From Asterias rubens (lineage: Eukaryota; Echinodermata; Asteroidea; Forcipulatida; Asteriidae), in the NCBI RefSeq assembly GCF_902459465.1, contig NC_047066.1, positions 19,595,047-19,659,046 on the forward strand: a stretch of 64,000 bases of DNA, given 5' to 3'. This document shows positions 11,700 to 23,501 of the stretch, piece after piece. Under the pieces are notes generated by a model, which ran no database searches, was not told the DNA's origin, and was given only the letters and a program-made list of their open reading frames with translations. The position numbers were made by a program, and so were the translations under genes. How positions within the stretch are numbered: position 1 is the first letter of the stretch; every line of letters starts with the position of its first letter.

Positions 11700-11880
11700 T
11701 CATGGCGGCAACGAAAGTGATTGCCTCCATGCCCCCTGGTGATTGCCTTGGTGCCCTTAAAATGCTCCAGTAGAGAATTACAATTTCCTCATAGGGTGCC
11801 CTTTACCAAATAGAAAATGCCTTGCGTGGTGCCCTTGCCCTTTCACAAACGAAGTGTAACGGCCTGCATGTACAATGTTA
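11700..11880 (+). repeat. dispersed GCCTTGGTGCCCTT-type repeat
   Basis: It shares GATTGCCTCCATGCCCCCTGG, TTGCCTTGGTGCCCTT, TTTCCTCATAGGGTGCC and CTTGCCCTTTCAC blocks with 13,655-13,820. Confidence 0.65.
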
Positions 11881-12009
11881 TAGCCGGACACGATCTGGAC
11901 GTACATTGTATGTTACATCAATTGTAATGACATGTAGGGTCTACATTTCTCACCTCCAAAACTCCCTTAAAACTGGTCTTTGAACACATAATGAGATTTC
12001 TTCTATTGA

Positions 12010-12163
12010 CCAGGGGTGGATTTCACAAAGAGTTAGGACTAGTCTTATCTCGAGTTAGGACCAGTTTCTCGTCCTAACTTAGGACTATCAATGCAATTTG
12101 TATATCTCCTAGGACTAGTCCTAAGTTAGGACTAGTCCTAACTCTTTGTGAAATCGACCCCTG
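12010..12163. mobile_element. palindromic MITE (TTTCACAAAGAGTTAGGACT family)
   Basis: The terminal inverted repeats start CCAGGGGT and continue GATTTCACAAAGAGTTAGGA on both sides. It is a 154-bp foldback element and the sister of 3,107-3,262. Confidence 0.75.
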
Positions 12164-12578
12164 GACCGCTTTGAATGTGTATACAGAGAAAGTGCGCCTT
12201 ACAAATGCTGTGTTCTACATGTATTTATTATTATTATAGACCAACAAGCCTGCCCCTCCCACCACCCTAATTAATTATTGCAATACACCATACAAAGAGC
12301 GGTGGATTTGTAACTGGGCTGGTCAAAACAATTTCAAAACTTTTAACACATTGAATATTCCCCCCAAGATGTAGTTTGTCTGTTAAGTAAACAAACCTTA
12401 CTACACCATTGATCTGCACTAACATGAATGAGCCAGGCTAGCATTGATCAATAAGAGCCCATTGACCATTACTGAAATTGCCTGCCCTAGTCATTGGAAG
12501 TTGTTTTCATGTCAATAGACACTCTCCTATGCTCTAAACGATGTCAACATTTCTCCGAAAATGCATGATCTAGACGAT

Positions 12579-12996
12579 TTAAAGGCATCGGGTCACTATA
12601 TAAATATTGTTAGCATAAAAACTTACTTGGTAACGATTAATGGAGCTGTTGATACATACGGTATAAAACAATCAACTGTGAGAAACAGCTCCCTCTAAAG
12701 CAAACAATTTTTTGAGAAAGAAGTAATTTCTCACTCCAATAATAAAAGAATATTAGCCTGTTCAAAGCCTTGTATTACTATTAGGCATCTGAAAGCACAC
12801 AAATAATGTTGTGCAACAAGGGTGTTTTTCTTTCATTATTCTCTTGCAACTTCAATGACCAATTGAGTCCAAATTTTCTCAGATTTATTATTCTATGAAT
12901 AACATACATGTAGGCCTACATGTATGTTGGGATACACCAAGTGAAAATACTGAACTTTGACAATAAGATCCTACCAAAGGTGCCGAGCGCCTTTAA
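12579..12996 (-). mobile_element. family 1 MITE, diverged centre
   Basis: TTAAAGGCATCGGGTCACTA at the left and GCCGAGCGCCTTTAAGG at the right, flanked by TTAA on both sides. The centre differs from other copies (TAATAAAAGAATATTAGCC in place of the GACCTC palindrome). Confidence 0.6.
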
Positions 12997-13654
12997 GGGA
13001 AACCCAGTCACTTGTAAACATGTTTTCCAACAGTCTACTTGATTGTGGCATCGGGGCATACATCGAGACATAATCTAAATTGCTCCAGAAATCAGGTCAA
13101 GGAATACAAGTAATGAGCACAGGCCTGAATATTATTTACAAGTCATCTGGAGGGGGAAACCATTGTTTTGTTTGATTGATTCTCGATAAACACAGCAAGC
13201 GCAAGGAAACATGGGCAGACTTGACATGAGCTGTGTTAATGCACTCTCTTTTCAACTTATCTATCCTGTGGTCCGACAAAGATTTAGTTTCATATTGGAG
13301 CACATGAAATTAAGGCCAATGCAATTTGGAACTGGATACATTTTATAAGTAGTGGCTGTCCAAATACGCAACTATTTAGGAGGGAAGATCAAGTACGGTA
13401 CTATTTACACACAAGTCAGGCGAAGTAAAATAACTGTGATTTGTTCTATACATTGTACAGAAAAGGTTTATTTATGTGTGTACTTTTAACAGGTCAATTG
13501 TGAAAGAAATAAGTTTTCTAACTGCATTATTAAATTTAATTGCATTTTATTGTAGTGTTACAGACAAGTAGGCCTATTAGACACACATTACCTGGAATCT
13601 TCTGAAAACATTTGATATACTGAAGTAGGTCTGAACAGCGCCGCTTGAATGTTA

Positions 13655-13820
13655 GATTACAGTAGGCCTGATACTTCAAGGCGATAACAAAGATGATTGC
13701 CTCCATGCCCCCTGGCTATTGCCTTGGTGCCCTTGAAGTGCTCTAGAAATTTACTATTTCCTCATAGGGTTCCTTTTACCAAGGAGAAAATGCCTTGATG
13801 CTCTTGCGCTTTCAAAACGA
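13655..13820 (+). repeat. dispersed GCCTTGGTGCCCTT-type repeat
   Basis: Same block order as 11,700-11,880 (AGGCCTGATACTTCA, GATTGCCTCCATGCCCCC, CTCATAGGGTTCC, GCTTTCAAAACGAAGC). Confidence 0.65.
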
Positions 13821-14189
13821 AGCATACAGAGTCCCTATTCTTTTACAATTAAGTACATAGCCACACAACACCTACAAAGCCATGTTAAAAAGATAGGCTT
13901 TTGAAAAACACCTTTTGAATAAGATATATTTACATAAAGTAGCACTTTGTATCAGGATTAACAATACTAACAAGGTGATGCAATCTGCAATGAGTCATGT
14001 CTCTTTTACATGCGTTACTCAATGATGGCCTTCCATCTAAAATACAAACAATTTTTGTGTCTTGCTTTTGCAAGGAAACAAGGGAAATGGTAGTCCCACA
14101 CTTCACTGCTGGGCACCACTGTAAGACAAAAAATGTACGGATGTTGTCCCTGTGCACAGACACCAGCATGAACTCAAGTTGCAGACAAA

Positions 14190-14415
14190 CTTTTTTTTTT
14201 TTTTTTTTTTTTTTTGGGGGGGGAGGTTTTTTTTACCCATACACCGATGTGTGTAAGCACTGTATACTCAGTACTTTCCCCGAGTCCTGTGAAAAAATAT
14301 CACAGGCATGTTACTCGAGTGGGAGCCGAACCCACGACCCTTGCAATTCAAGAGCAGTGTCTTACCAACTAGACTACCGAGGATGCCCGGGAGCTAGAGG
14401 CAGTTCGAATCCTAT
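14190..14415 (-). mobile_element. tRNA-derived SINE-like element with poly-A tail
   Basis: On the minus strand, CCTCGGTAGTCTAGTTGGTA resembles a Pol III A box and GTGGGTTCGGCTCCC a B box, spaced as in a tRNA gene. About 90 bp of unrelated body follows, then a long A run (the T run at 14,190-14,215 on the plus strand). The tRNA fold looks imperfect, so this is a SINE rather than a tRNA gene. A fragment is at 2,620-2,762. Confidence 0.6.
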
Positions 14416-16840
14416 GTTTTGGCATCTTTATTCATCAATGACACAGCAATTGTTAGCTTATAAATATAACTGCTACATGTACGTTGTTCATCAGTGGTTT
14501 TCAAACTGTTGTTAAAAAATTTGACACAATAAAAACAAATTATTGAGGCTGTGCACTTCTTAGTTTGTTGTTAACAAACTTTGTTACATTATTTCAGTTC
14601 CAACACTTTAATTTTGAAGTTCTGTTTTCTACTCCATATCAACCATACCAACCACAAGCAACAGCAGGCCCATCTCTTTGAAAGAAGGTCAACAAACAAA
14701 CCAATGAACCCCAGAGTGGCCTTGACCTACTGATTGCTAAAATATATTACTATGGAGGTTGAATTAGAGTGTAGTACATGTGTTGTTGTGAGCCTGACCC
14801 AACAACTGAGGTCAAATTTCTGTCAAAGTCAATGGAACATGTCATCACCCTGACCTTAATCAGTTCACAGTTGATCAATTTGTTAGGTTACTGGCCCTCA
14901 ATTGGACAGTTTCTGGGAAATGGTCCTAGATTTCCTGTGAGTTGGAGACCAGCTGACATCAGCGAGAATTATCATCCCCTGATAAAAGGACACGGGGGTC
15001 GTGTTTTATTGTTAGGTCGGATCATGTCTACGTGGTGTACGTGCTGCCTTCCAACTAAGGGACTGGATGAATCACTGTGGTGTGATGCGTGTACATGATT
15101 GTTCACACAAAATAAAGTCACTATAAAAGCCCTTTTCACACAGCAGCAAAAGCCAGGCTCACGTGCTTAATTTTAGCATGGTTGTGAAATTACACCTGGT
15201 GTGAAAGGATAATAATTTGTAGTTGTTAAAGCCACAGGCCTGAATTGATCATTATGGTACAGCTACAGCCCCTTTAAACAGCCGACACTAGACAGCGACA
15301 TCTGAGTACAGTGCTCATATTAGTCACAAGGATGTGGCACAACGGGATTTGAGACATCTGGGCCAAATATTTAAAGTGCAGTTGCATTAAATGTTGCAGT
15401 TTTTTGCACAATATTTTGAAAATTGCATTTTTAGCACAGAATAAGTTACTGAAATGATGAGCAAAACAGATCTACTGGCAATGCAAAGAAGTTTTTTTAA
15501 TTTTGTATTATTAAAATTATATTACATGTAATTTAAGCAGTTATTTTGTTCTTCTTACCAAGACTCCAGGGTTAAGCAATAACAGCAAAAAGTATGATGC
15601 AATATTCTCATGGGTCTTTTTTGCGCTGCCACAAGCATTGATGGTGGGAATTTACTTTGAAAACAATCATTTGAAAATGAAATGTTTTGTCGGTGGCCTT
15701 TTTTTTTGCTTTAAAATGAGACACATTTAGAAATAACTAGTAGTGGTACTAGAGTAGTGTAGATTAGTAGTAGTATTGACCAGACTGACAACAATTTATT
15801 GCTGTTGTAAAACTATCTAGTTATGGTATTCTTTCTAGAAATAGAATGACAAAATAGTTTACTTTCAAGTATTATTACTTTTTAATTTAGGATAGGATGG
15901 TATTTAAAACATTAATAACATTAACAGCTTACAATGTACACGATTTGGCAACTGATGTGTGATGGAGGGTTTAGATAAAACATGGAGGTAGCTCCCACCC
16001 ATGGTGGTTAAAACATGGAGAAACATGGTCATGGTCGGAGGAGTAAATGTTAAAATACCTTATAAATATTATTTACTCATTTTTCTCCATCCAGAGTAGA
16101 CCACACACACATCTTGCAGCACCCAGCAGTTTCGATCCGTATATTTTAACATTTAACATGTATTCCCAATGAGCTAATTGTGTTTCTGCATACAGCGGGT
16201 GCATTGCAAAGAAATGGGCGCCATTCATTCATGAACACTCAGTTGTCATTTTCTGCCTCAACGACGCGAGAGTAAGAGGAAGATACAACATTGAGGAAAA
16301 CGGTGGAGTTGTTTGTTGACAATAATGACAATTTTGATTTTCAACACTCCCTCTCGTTTTTATTTAACATGTTGCTTTCTTCTTCTTAATTGATCTTAAA
16401 TTAAAAACGAGGTATAAAGAATAAACAAGACTTACCAACACTGAAAAGCATTCCAAGGGGACTTGAGTAACCTCTGGAATAAACTCTGTTTTTACAGTAA
16501 AACTGAAGCGAAAGTGTGAAGCTGGGTGGGATTACGGGACAAAATTCATGTATACAAAACTACAGTGTCCCACACCCGCATTATATTACGATGCGCATGT
16601 ACAAAGTTGTTAACTCATGCAGAAAATGATGACATCGACACGTGAATTTCATGGTCTTTTACAGCGCCCTCTAGTGAAATAAAACATCACACAATCATTG
16701 CGCATAATATGCTTCTTTATTATTCAACGCATTTTAGCACTTTTTGATTAGCTAAAGTGTACTCTTTCATTATTTTTATGTATGGAGTCATAAGAAATGT
16801 CCTCATGACCTGTTCCAACAATTAATTCACACTAAATCAT
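14416..16840. other. no gene seen
   Basis: There is a 106-codon frame at 14,778-15,098 (+) without a domain. A possible minus-strand 5' exon ends at about 16,432 with a GTAAGT donor, but no downstream partner could be joined. Otherwise AT-rich. Confidence 0.4.
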
Positions 16841-16847
16841 CTTCCGT

Positions 16848-16930
16848 TCCATTGAGAATTCTCGATGGTTATAATGGTTATATAGTTATCATAATTCTAG
16901 AATTATGATGACTATAACCATGATGATGCT
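16848..16930. repeat. inverted repeat / hairpin
   Basis: ATGGTTATATAGTTATCATA is followed, around a central TTCTAGAA, by the inverse TATGATGACTATAACCAT. The near-perfect arms span about 50 bp. Confidence 0.65.
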
Positions 16931-17769
16931 ATAAACCCCACCCCCTAAATTAAACACTACCGCCCCCTCAAAGATCCCCAAATTCTGTTGAAAAAAGGCT
17001 GCGATCCCCTGAAACAAACCCACACAAAAATTAAAAATACCATCTGCCGCCGCCCCCCCCCCAAAAAAAAGGTTTAAACTAAACTTTCCTGAGCCAATTC
17101 TTCGGTAACTAGATCTGGAACAGAGAGACGCAGTTTGTTCCTGCTCTTCCTTGCATAAAAGTTTTATTATATAGGCTGTTTCGGCTGTTTCATACCATAA
17201 AATGACAAGTAGGCGAGGACTCAGTTTTATTTAGGGGGAACTGAAACTGCCCAATTAACATTAAAGGGATCTGTCGTAGGATTTAAACCGGGGTCCACAT
17301 ATACAAATAAGAGGATCAACCGGATCTGGCCTTCACTCTTCTGCTTTGTGGAACCATGGAACCATCGAGGAAGTGGAACCTTCTGGCTACTTCTTGATTT
17401 TTGTTTAATTTTTTTTTCTGAATGAAATACATGCAGTGTGAGGTACACCGACGGCGAGCGAGAGAATGACATTTAAAATTGCGCCACCTATTGAAATAAA
17501 CAAAACCTTTTTACGTGCGTGGACTGTATACTAGTACTACTGTACTTTACTACGTTTACACGTTTGCATACGTGGTGTGTGTGTATGATGATGGTGGACG
17601 TGTATGCAGCGCTTCAGTTAGCATGCAGCATACAATAGTCAAACAAATTCGGGGACAGTGCAGGTAGTCAGCCCGTGTGTAAAACACCAACGATGAAGTT
17701 TAAATCGTCGAGTAAATTGTGTATTTTTTGCTGTCCTTTCTCCTTGGAATGACCAACTAGTATTCTAGA
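16931..17769. other. upstream region of the membrane-protein gene
   Basis: A minus-strand frame (17,227-17,472) shows no family. The rest is presumed 5' flank of the gene starting at 17,770. No promoter element could be assigned with confidence. Confidence 0.3.
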
Positions 17770-20345
17770 ATGGAAAGGGGCCAAAACTGGCTGAATTTCA
17801 GAGTAATCATGTCGTTCATTTGTATAGCGACATGCAACACTGCAAACCAGGTACTTGTTGTAGTAGTTTGTACGTATGTATTCAAATCAATGGAGTTCAA
17901 TTTATCGATGTCAAATCAGTGAAATCAAATGGATGAGGAAGTAACAAGTAGCGTTTCTTTATGAATTCCAGTTGATGTGCTGGCTAGACACGTCTAGGAC
18001 ATGTAGGAAGGGTTATCTTTACAAACATTTATTTAGTTAATATACAATATTAAATAAGTATAACAATTATAATCCCACCGAGTTAGACCCAGCTCATAAC
18101 TAAACTGGGGCGGTGTACTATTTTTTTTAAATGTTGTCATTATCAGTCGTACTTTTTTCAAAATTTTGTTGTACTTAGTATGACCGATATTACGGTAATG
18201 ACAAAATTTTCTAAAAAGGAGTACAGCACCCCAGTTACTGGGTCTACACATGAGTAAGTGTGCCTGTGTGTTTTTGTTTTTTTCTGGAAAGTACTGAGGA
18301 CAGTGCTGACTGACACGCATCGGTGTGTACATGTAAAAACCAAAATTAAATACCCCGATGCAAATTAAAATCCATTAAATGATTATCTTGTTTCCTTTCT
18401 AGATGGAACATGATGCATCTGGATTTGTAATGGTGTCTTCCCAATCTCTGGTTGCGACACTCGACCATAGTTCGGATAATTCGGATTCTACAGACTCTCA
18501 ACACATCCCTGACTCTAATATGAAACCGTCTCCTATTGGACCAGTTCTATCCAACTCGCAAGAGGCGACCGTACATAAACTGTCTTTCACAAGATCTTCC
18601 TCTCAAAACAGTGAGCACAACTTAAAGACTTCCATTGAAGGAAATTTCCTTAAAAACTATTGGATTAAAACCCGTCAGCTGATTGAAACAATCAAATCCA
18701 AAGTGCCTATTATTCGTTTTTTATTAGACAGTCGGAGCGAAGATGATAATTTTAGGAATAATTTTCAATCGCGGAAACTTCGGATAGGACAGAGCAGACT
18801 AAGACTTAGGAGAGAAATCCCTCCTGCAGAAAATCCCATTGGTATTCCTGTTACCAAATCAGGACGAACTACAACTGAGTCGCATACAGAAAAGTCAACT
18901 ACATCAGAACGGGCTGCTACAAGTACTAGTTCTAATGACTTAAAAGTCACTGGTAAAACCGATAAAGTGTTAAATCGCGAAGTTCCAAAGTTAGTTGATA
19001 CAAAATTGAAATCAACTGTTCCCGTATCCGGTCAAAACCCTGAGGTACCTGAAAAAATATTGGAGCTAGAGGATCCAAATAACATGACAACACTTATGAA
19101 TAGCTCCGTCCAAGTTACAACAGTGTCACCGGTGAAACAGGGTACCAGTCAGTCTGGTACCAAGGCTTTAACCACAACGAGTGTTCAAGTCACATCAGAA
19201 GTAACCGAAGACCAAGAGGTTGTACCACAGACTTCCATATCGCCAAAGCAAACCTCATCAAAGCAAGAGCCAAACCCACCAACCACCCAACCTCCTCAAA
19301 CGAAACCCCCTCCTATAGTAACAACAACTTCCACTGTTCCAAAGTCTTCCAAAACGACAGTTCCCATGACAACAAACAACACTCTGCTGCTGATCGCAAA
19401 CGACACATCCATAGGTTCACAAGTTGAAGATATTCAGGAACGAATGTCGGACAATGAACTTGATTCAGCCCTCTTGCAGACAACTGATGCATACTGGGCA
19501 CTGGGAAGCCTTACAACAGTCTTGCTGTTGCTCACTGCTGCAGTGTTGTTTACTGGTCTCTGGAAAAAACGCAATCACATGTCTAATCCTATCTCTGACG
19601 TGACCTGCCACCCTAGTCCAGAACGGAAAAGGAAGACCGATCTTAAAGGTACATTATCAAGGACGAACAAAAACTGCTATTAAAACTGCATTCGCTTTAG
19701 GTATAAAAGTAAACTTACTAATAAAGCAAAATGAGATAAATCGGCTCTTTGTGCTTGTCAAAAAAACAAAGGTTTATGAATTTGTAGCAGTTTTTCTCTA
19801 ATTTTGGTTTTGTAAAAACATTCCTCGTCCAGTCAAAATGGAGAGCCACAAAGAGTTGGTGGCTATGTTCCCTAGGTGACAGTGGATCTGTTCCTTGCTC
19901 CATAGTTTGAGAGCCCGAATCAGTAAAGTGTACATTGTAGCTCTCACCTACATTGTACCTTGAAGTGGTCATCCAGCAAGGATGTTTTAATAGGCGATCG
20001 CTCATCAAAAATAAAAAACATAGAAATAGGTTGAGTTTTTTTTTTGCGTTTTATAAATAATGTTTATTATCATTTGTATAATATTTTTATTTTTGGGTTC
20101 TGTTTTTGTATTTACTAGATTTTCTAAAGAAGAAGTTGCGGCACATCAAGACTTTAAACTTAAAGGACTCGCCTCTGACAGGAAGCATGGAAATGAAGAA
20201 GTACTACAACGGCAGATGCCATGGGAGGAGTAATGGTGCATACTCCCATAGATACGACACTGTTCCACTGTTAGTGGGGCCAGATGATGAGGAAGAAGAT
20301 GAGTTTATTGAATGGGAACAATGTGAGAAGGATCACTCGGTGTGA
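17770..20345 (+). CDS. type I membrane protein with Ser/Thr-rich ectodomain (517 aa)
   Basis: Three coding exons: 17770-17850, 18403-19648 and 20119-20345. Phases (0, then 1) join cleanly at GTACTT and GTACAT donors and at TAG acceptors. Exon 1 supplies a leader (hydrophobic core IMSFICIATC), so the start is placed there rather than at the ATG that opens exon 2. The ectodomain (about residues 28-390) is mucin-like, rich in Ser/Thr/Pro, with one furin-like RLRR site at about 161-164. A membrane span (WALGSLTTVLLLLTAAVLF) lies at about 391-414, followed by a KKR stop-transfer. The ~103-residue tail is basic, then ends with YDTVPLL and the acidic cluster DDEEEDEF, which resemble endosomal/TGN sorting signals. 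I do not recognise the family; function is unknown. Confidence 0.72.
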
Positions 20346-20502
20346 CTCCAGGCGTGATACTGCACGGAGGCATTGCCTCCATATGCCCCCTGGACGTTGC
20401 CGCGGTGCCCTTCAAACCCAGCATTAGATACGACACTGTTCCACTGTTAGTGGGACCAGATAGATGATGAGGAAGATGAGTTTATTTAATGGGATGGGAA
20501 CA
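20346..20502. repeat. GCCCCCTGG repeat fragment and partial duplicate of the last exon
   Basis: After the stop there is a short GCATTGCCTCCATATGCCCC fragment. From about 20,425 a ~70-bp stretch then repeats the last exon (ATACGACACTGTTCCACTG, GATGATGAGGAAGATGAG) with a frame-breaking change, a degraded partial exon duplication in the 3' flank. Confidence 0.6.
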
Positions 20503-20601
20503 ATGTTTTAAACCATCAACCTCTCCCCATTACTTGTCACCAAGAAAGGTTTTATGCCAAAAATTTGTTTGAGTAATTACCAATAGTGTCCACTGCCTTT
20601 A
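20503..20601 (+). mobile_element. truncated right end of family 1 MITE
   Basis: CCATCAACCTCTCCCCATTA through ATAGTGTCCACTGCCTTTAAG. Confidence 0.65.
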
Positions 20602-21770
20602 AGGAAGAATGCTGAGTTGTAACACAAAGTGTATGCTGGTCTTTGATACATGATACCAATGGGTTGTCCTGTGCTTTAAAATCTCTTTCAAACAGAACCC
20701 GAGATGCTTTAATTTTTTAGTCAATATTCTTGTTGCACATTCCTTCCATAGGGCTAAATGCAAAACAAACAAAATTGTTTGCTTTTTGGATGAGTGATCA
20801 GTTCAAGGATATTGACAATAACAACATCTCAACATTTGCATTTGTACTTATTAATACATTAGATTACACACGTGTACATTGTGTGTTTGCTAATGTTAAA
20901 GGTATTATACAGAACCAGTAAGGATAGTCTGAACGCTTTACTAAAAAAGTTCACACTAGAACCATTTGAGCTGTTTCTGATGGCCAGGCAGGGTTCGAAT
21001 TACCAATCGCTGGCCAGGGCCTGACTTCATAGAGTTGCTTTAGTAGAAAATATTGCTAAAAATTGTTCTGCTTAGCAGGAACGAGCAAGAACCAGTCTCA
21101 AATTATACTTGTGACATAGTGGTTTGGCTGGTAACCTTATCCTGTTAAGGGTAATTTTACTAACCTGCTTAGCTTCTTTTAAAAGCAGCTCTGAAATTGG
21201 GCCCAGAGTGGAGTAATGTTGGCATTCGTTCAGTAACGGGCAATGACGGTATAAACATTTTTTTTTTTGAAGCGATTTTTCAATACACACAATTCTCAAT
21301 CAATTTCAATCTGCGTAAACAATCATGCTACATGTACCATGTACATGTCACTTTAACCATGGAGGTAGAAATAGATCTACCTCCATGCTGTAATCATAGG
21401 GCAAGGACAGACTTCAACTTCCTAAAATTATGAAGTTGTTGTGTAAAGATAATAATAATAATACTCGGGATGATTGGTGTGTATTGCCAGTGGCAAAATT
21501 ATTCTAAGTAGATTATATATCATCAGCTTAGTGTTTGATAATGCAGTCTTTCATTTTTAAAGAGGGGCGGCGAGGTCAAATTCTGTGATGCAATCATTTT
21601 GGGGGATTAAATATCGGGGAAATATAGGAATAGGGCCTAGTCTACACTGTAAAAATTGTACAGATCAATCAATATGAAATGTGACGCCATTAGATGGTTT
21701 TGATGTTAAAAGAAATTGTACTGGAAAGGTATCAATTCGGCATTTGACACCACATTAACATAAAGTAAGG
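20602..21770. other. no gene seen
   Basis: It contains a diverged TTCATAGAG...CTCTGAAATTGGGCCC inverted-repeat element at about 21,020-21,205 (relative of 42,601-42,846). Otherwise AT-rich, without exon-like sequence. Confidence 0.4.
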
Positions 21771-22010
21771 TTTGGGCAGTGGTTATCTTTCCTTACCTTC
21801 TACCTCTATGTGGATTGGGTTTTCAGTCCCAACCAGACTGCCTGGGTTTTTCCTGGAATAATTCTCTGGGGTTTTCCTCCCTCGTTAAAACTGAAACCTC
21901 CTTTCTTGTCTTCTTTCCACTGTTCTTAAGTTCGCTTTTCTGAGTGTCCTTGGCTTCACAACCAGAATAATTTAATTGAATTAAGGTTAGAGATTGATAA
22001 AATGGTTTCA
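21771..22010 (+). repeat. probable dispersed repeat (GGTTTTCAGTCCC type)
   Basis: The block GGATTGGGTTTTCAGTCCC with CCTGGGTTTTTCCTGGAATA and TCTCTGGGGTTTTCCTCCC reads like a widespread invertebrate repeat. There is only one copy in this window, so the call rests on recollection of the motif. Confidence 0.35.
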
Positions 22011-22071
22011 TAAGGAATGTATATGTATGTCAATTGGAAATGAACTTGAACTTGACTTTAGAGCCCCTTCT

Positions 22072-22408
22072 TTAAAGACACTGGACACTATTGGTAATTG
22101 TCTACGACCAGTCTTCTAACTTGGTCTCAACATAAGCATGAAATAACAAACCTGTGAAAATTTGAGCTCAATCAGTCGTCAAAGTTGCGAGATAATAATG
22201 AAAGAAAAAAACACCCTTGTCACACGAAGTTGTGTGCTTTCAGATGCTTGATTTCGAGACCTCAAATTCTAAATCTGAGGTCTCAAAATCAAACAAAAAA
22301 AACTGCGTTACTTCATACTATCAACAACTCCCCATTACTTGTTACCAACTAAGGTTTTATGCTTATTAATTATTTTGAGAAATTACCAATAATGTACACT
22401 GCCTTTAA
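22072..22408 (+). mobile_element. family 1 MITE, internal deletion
   Basis: TTAAAGACACTGGACACTAT at the left and ACACTGCCTTTAACAC at the right, TTAA on both sides. The central GATTTCGAGACCTC palindrome is intact, but part of the right half is missing. Confidence 0.75.
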
Positions 22409-23341
22409 CACAAATCAGCACAAAGATGAGCAAACTTGTAACTCAAATATGTGTGTACCTATTTTTCTATCAAATTGAGCAGGTAAAACAAATGCTTTTG
22501 AAAAGAAAATTGTTTAAAGTATGTGTGTGCAATTCTTAAGACTTACAGTAGGTTCATAAATTGGTATGGTACATGTAAATACTCCAAAAATTAGTGTCCA
22601 TTAAAACTTACTTGGTGAGCGGCAATGCAGCTATTGATGTATTTAAACTATTTTGAGAAAGGATTACCTTTGGATGTAAATATGGTTTGGATAATATTCA
22701 GTCCACCCAAAAACATTTGAATCTAAGAAAACATTCATGCATGAATTATTTTTTTCAGCTTTCAGTGGGTTATTGTGTTTGCGCATTCTGCGCCTAGAGA
22801 TGCGGTTGGTACCCGCTGTCACCGCGCTAAACGCGGACGAATCCGAAGTTGTGTGAATAGTGTAACAGCTTTTTGGTGTTTTATCAGCAGGTAGAAACTT
22901 TGACATTCACATGCGACTTCTAATTATATATTTCTTTATATTGTTTTGCCTATAAATCAGCATTAAATTGACAAAACCAAATCTATGACCCTACCTCTAA
23001 GTGTACATGGTTTTAAGTGATAGATACACAATGCAAGCATGCAATATAGGGATTGCATGCATTGTGCTTCAATTATTTTTGGGCATAAATTCATTAATCA
23101 GAGTAAATATATTTTATGGTTTGAAAAGGTAATACAGTTCTGAAGACTTATTTTTGTGGGCTGAAATTTTCTACAGTAAAAAACTTCAAAGGAGGACTGT
23201 TGTCATGATCATTGCAAGTCTGTAGCTAGCTGTTCATGAACTCAGTTACCGTGCGAGTGCTGGCTGTCCTATTAACAGTTTGTGGTGTGCAACTACATGT
23301 ACATGTAGTGCACACGCACCCAGTCACTGGGCCAGAGTTCA
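22409..23341. other. no gene seen
   Basis: AT-rich sequence with a CTTACTTGGTGAGCGGCAATG remnant of family 1 near 22,608. No exon-like sequence. Confidence 0.4.
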
Positions 23342-23501
23342 TAATGGACCCTTTTCATGAAACGCTAATTACACTCGCGCATGCGTACAGATTGGTTGGC
23401 AAACGCCATAGAGTTGTGCACTAAGCAGACATTTTTGCCAACAAAATGTAAGTGCGCACGCGCTTTGTGCAATTTACATATTTCATGAAAAGGGTCCATT
23501 C
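23342..23501. mobile_element. 160-bp MITE with 19-bp terminal inverted repeats
   Basis: The left end ATGGACCCTTTTCATGAAA and the right end TTTCATGAAAAGGGTCCAT are perfect inverses. The core is GC-richer with CGCGCATGCG-like words. A signal-peptide-like frame that overlaps it (from 23,236) is not called. Confidence 0.8.

Noticed and set aside
14290-14400. Possible functional tRNA gene on the minus strand
   Set aside because: A- and B-box-like sequences are present, but the acceptor stem does not pair and a body plus poly-A tail follow, which indicates a SINE.
13997-14515. 172-codon plus-strand frame containing a poly-Phe run
   Set aside because: The Phe run is the SINE poly-A tail read in reverse, and the rest is the tRNA-like SINE body.
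16398-16505. Minus-strand 5' exon with a GTAAGT donor near 16,432
   Set aside because: The donor is good, but no downstream exon in a consistent phase could be identified on the minus strand, so it is not called as a gene.
18033-18343. Minus-strand ORFs of 99 and 61 codons in intron 1 of the membrane-protein gene
   Set aside because: Overlapping frames in AT-rich intron sequence, with no domain and no splice context.
23236-23424. Signal-peptide-like ORF (LAVLLTVCGVQLHVHVVH)
   Set aside because: More than half of the frame is the 160-bp MITE, and there is no splice or domain support.
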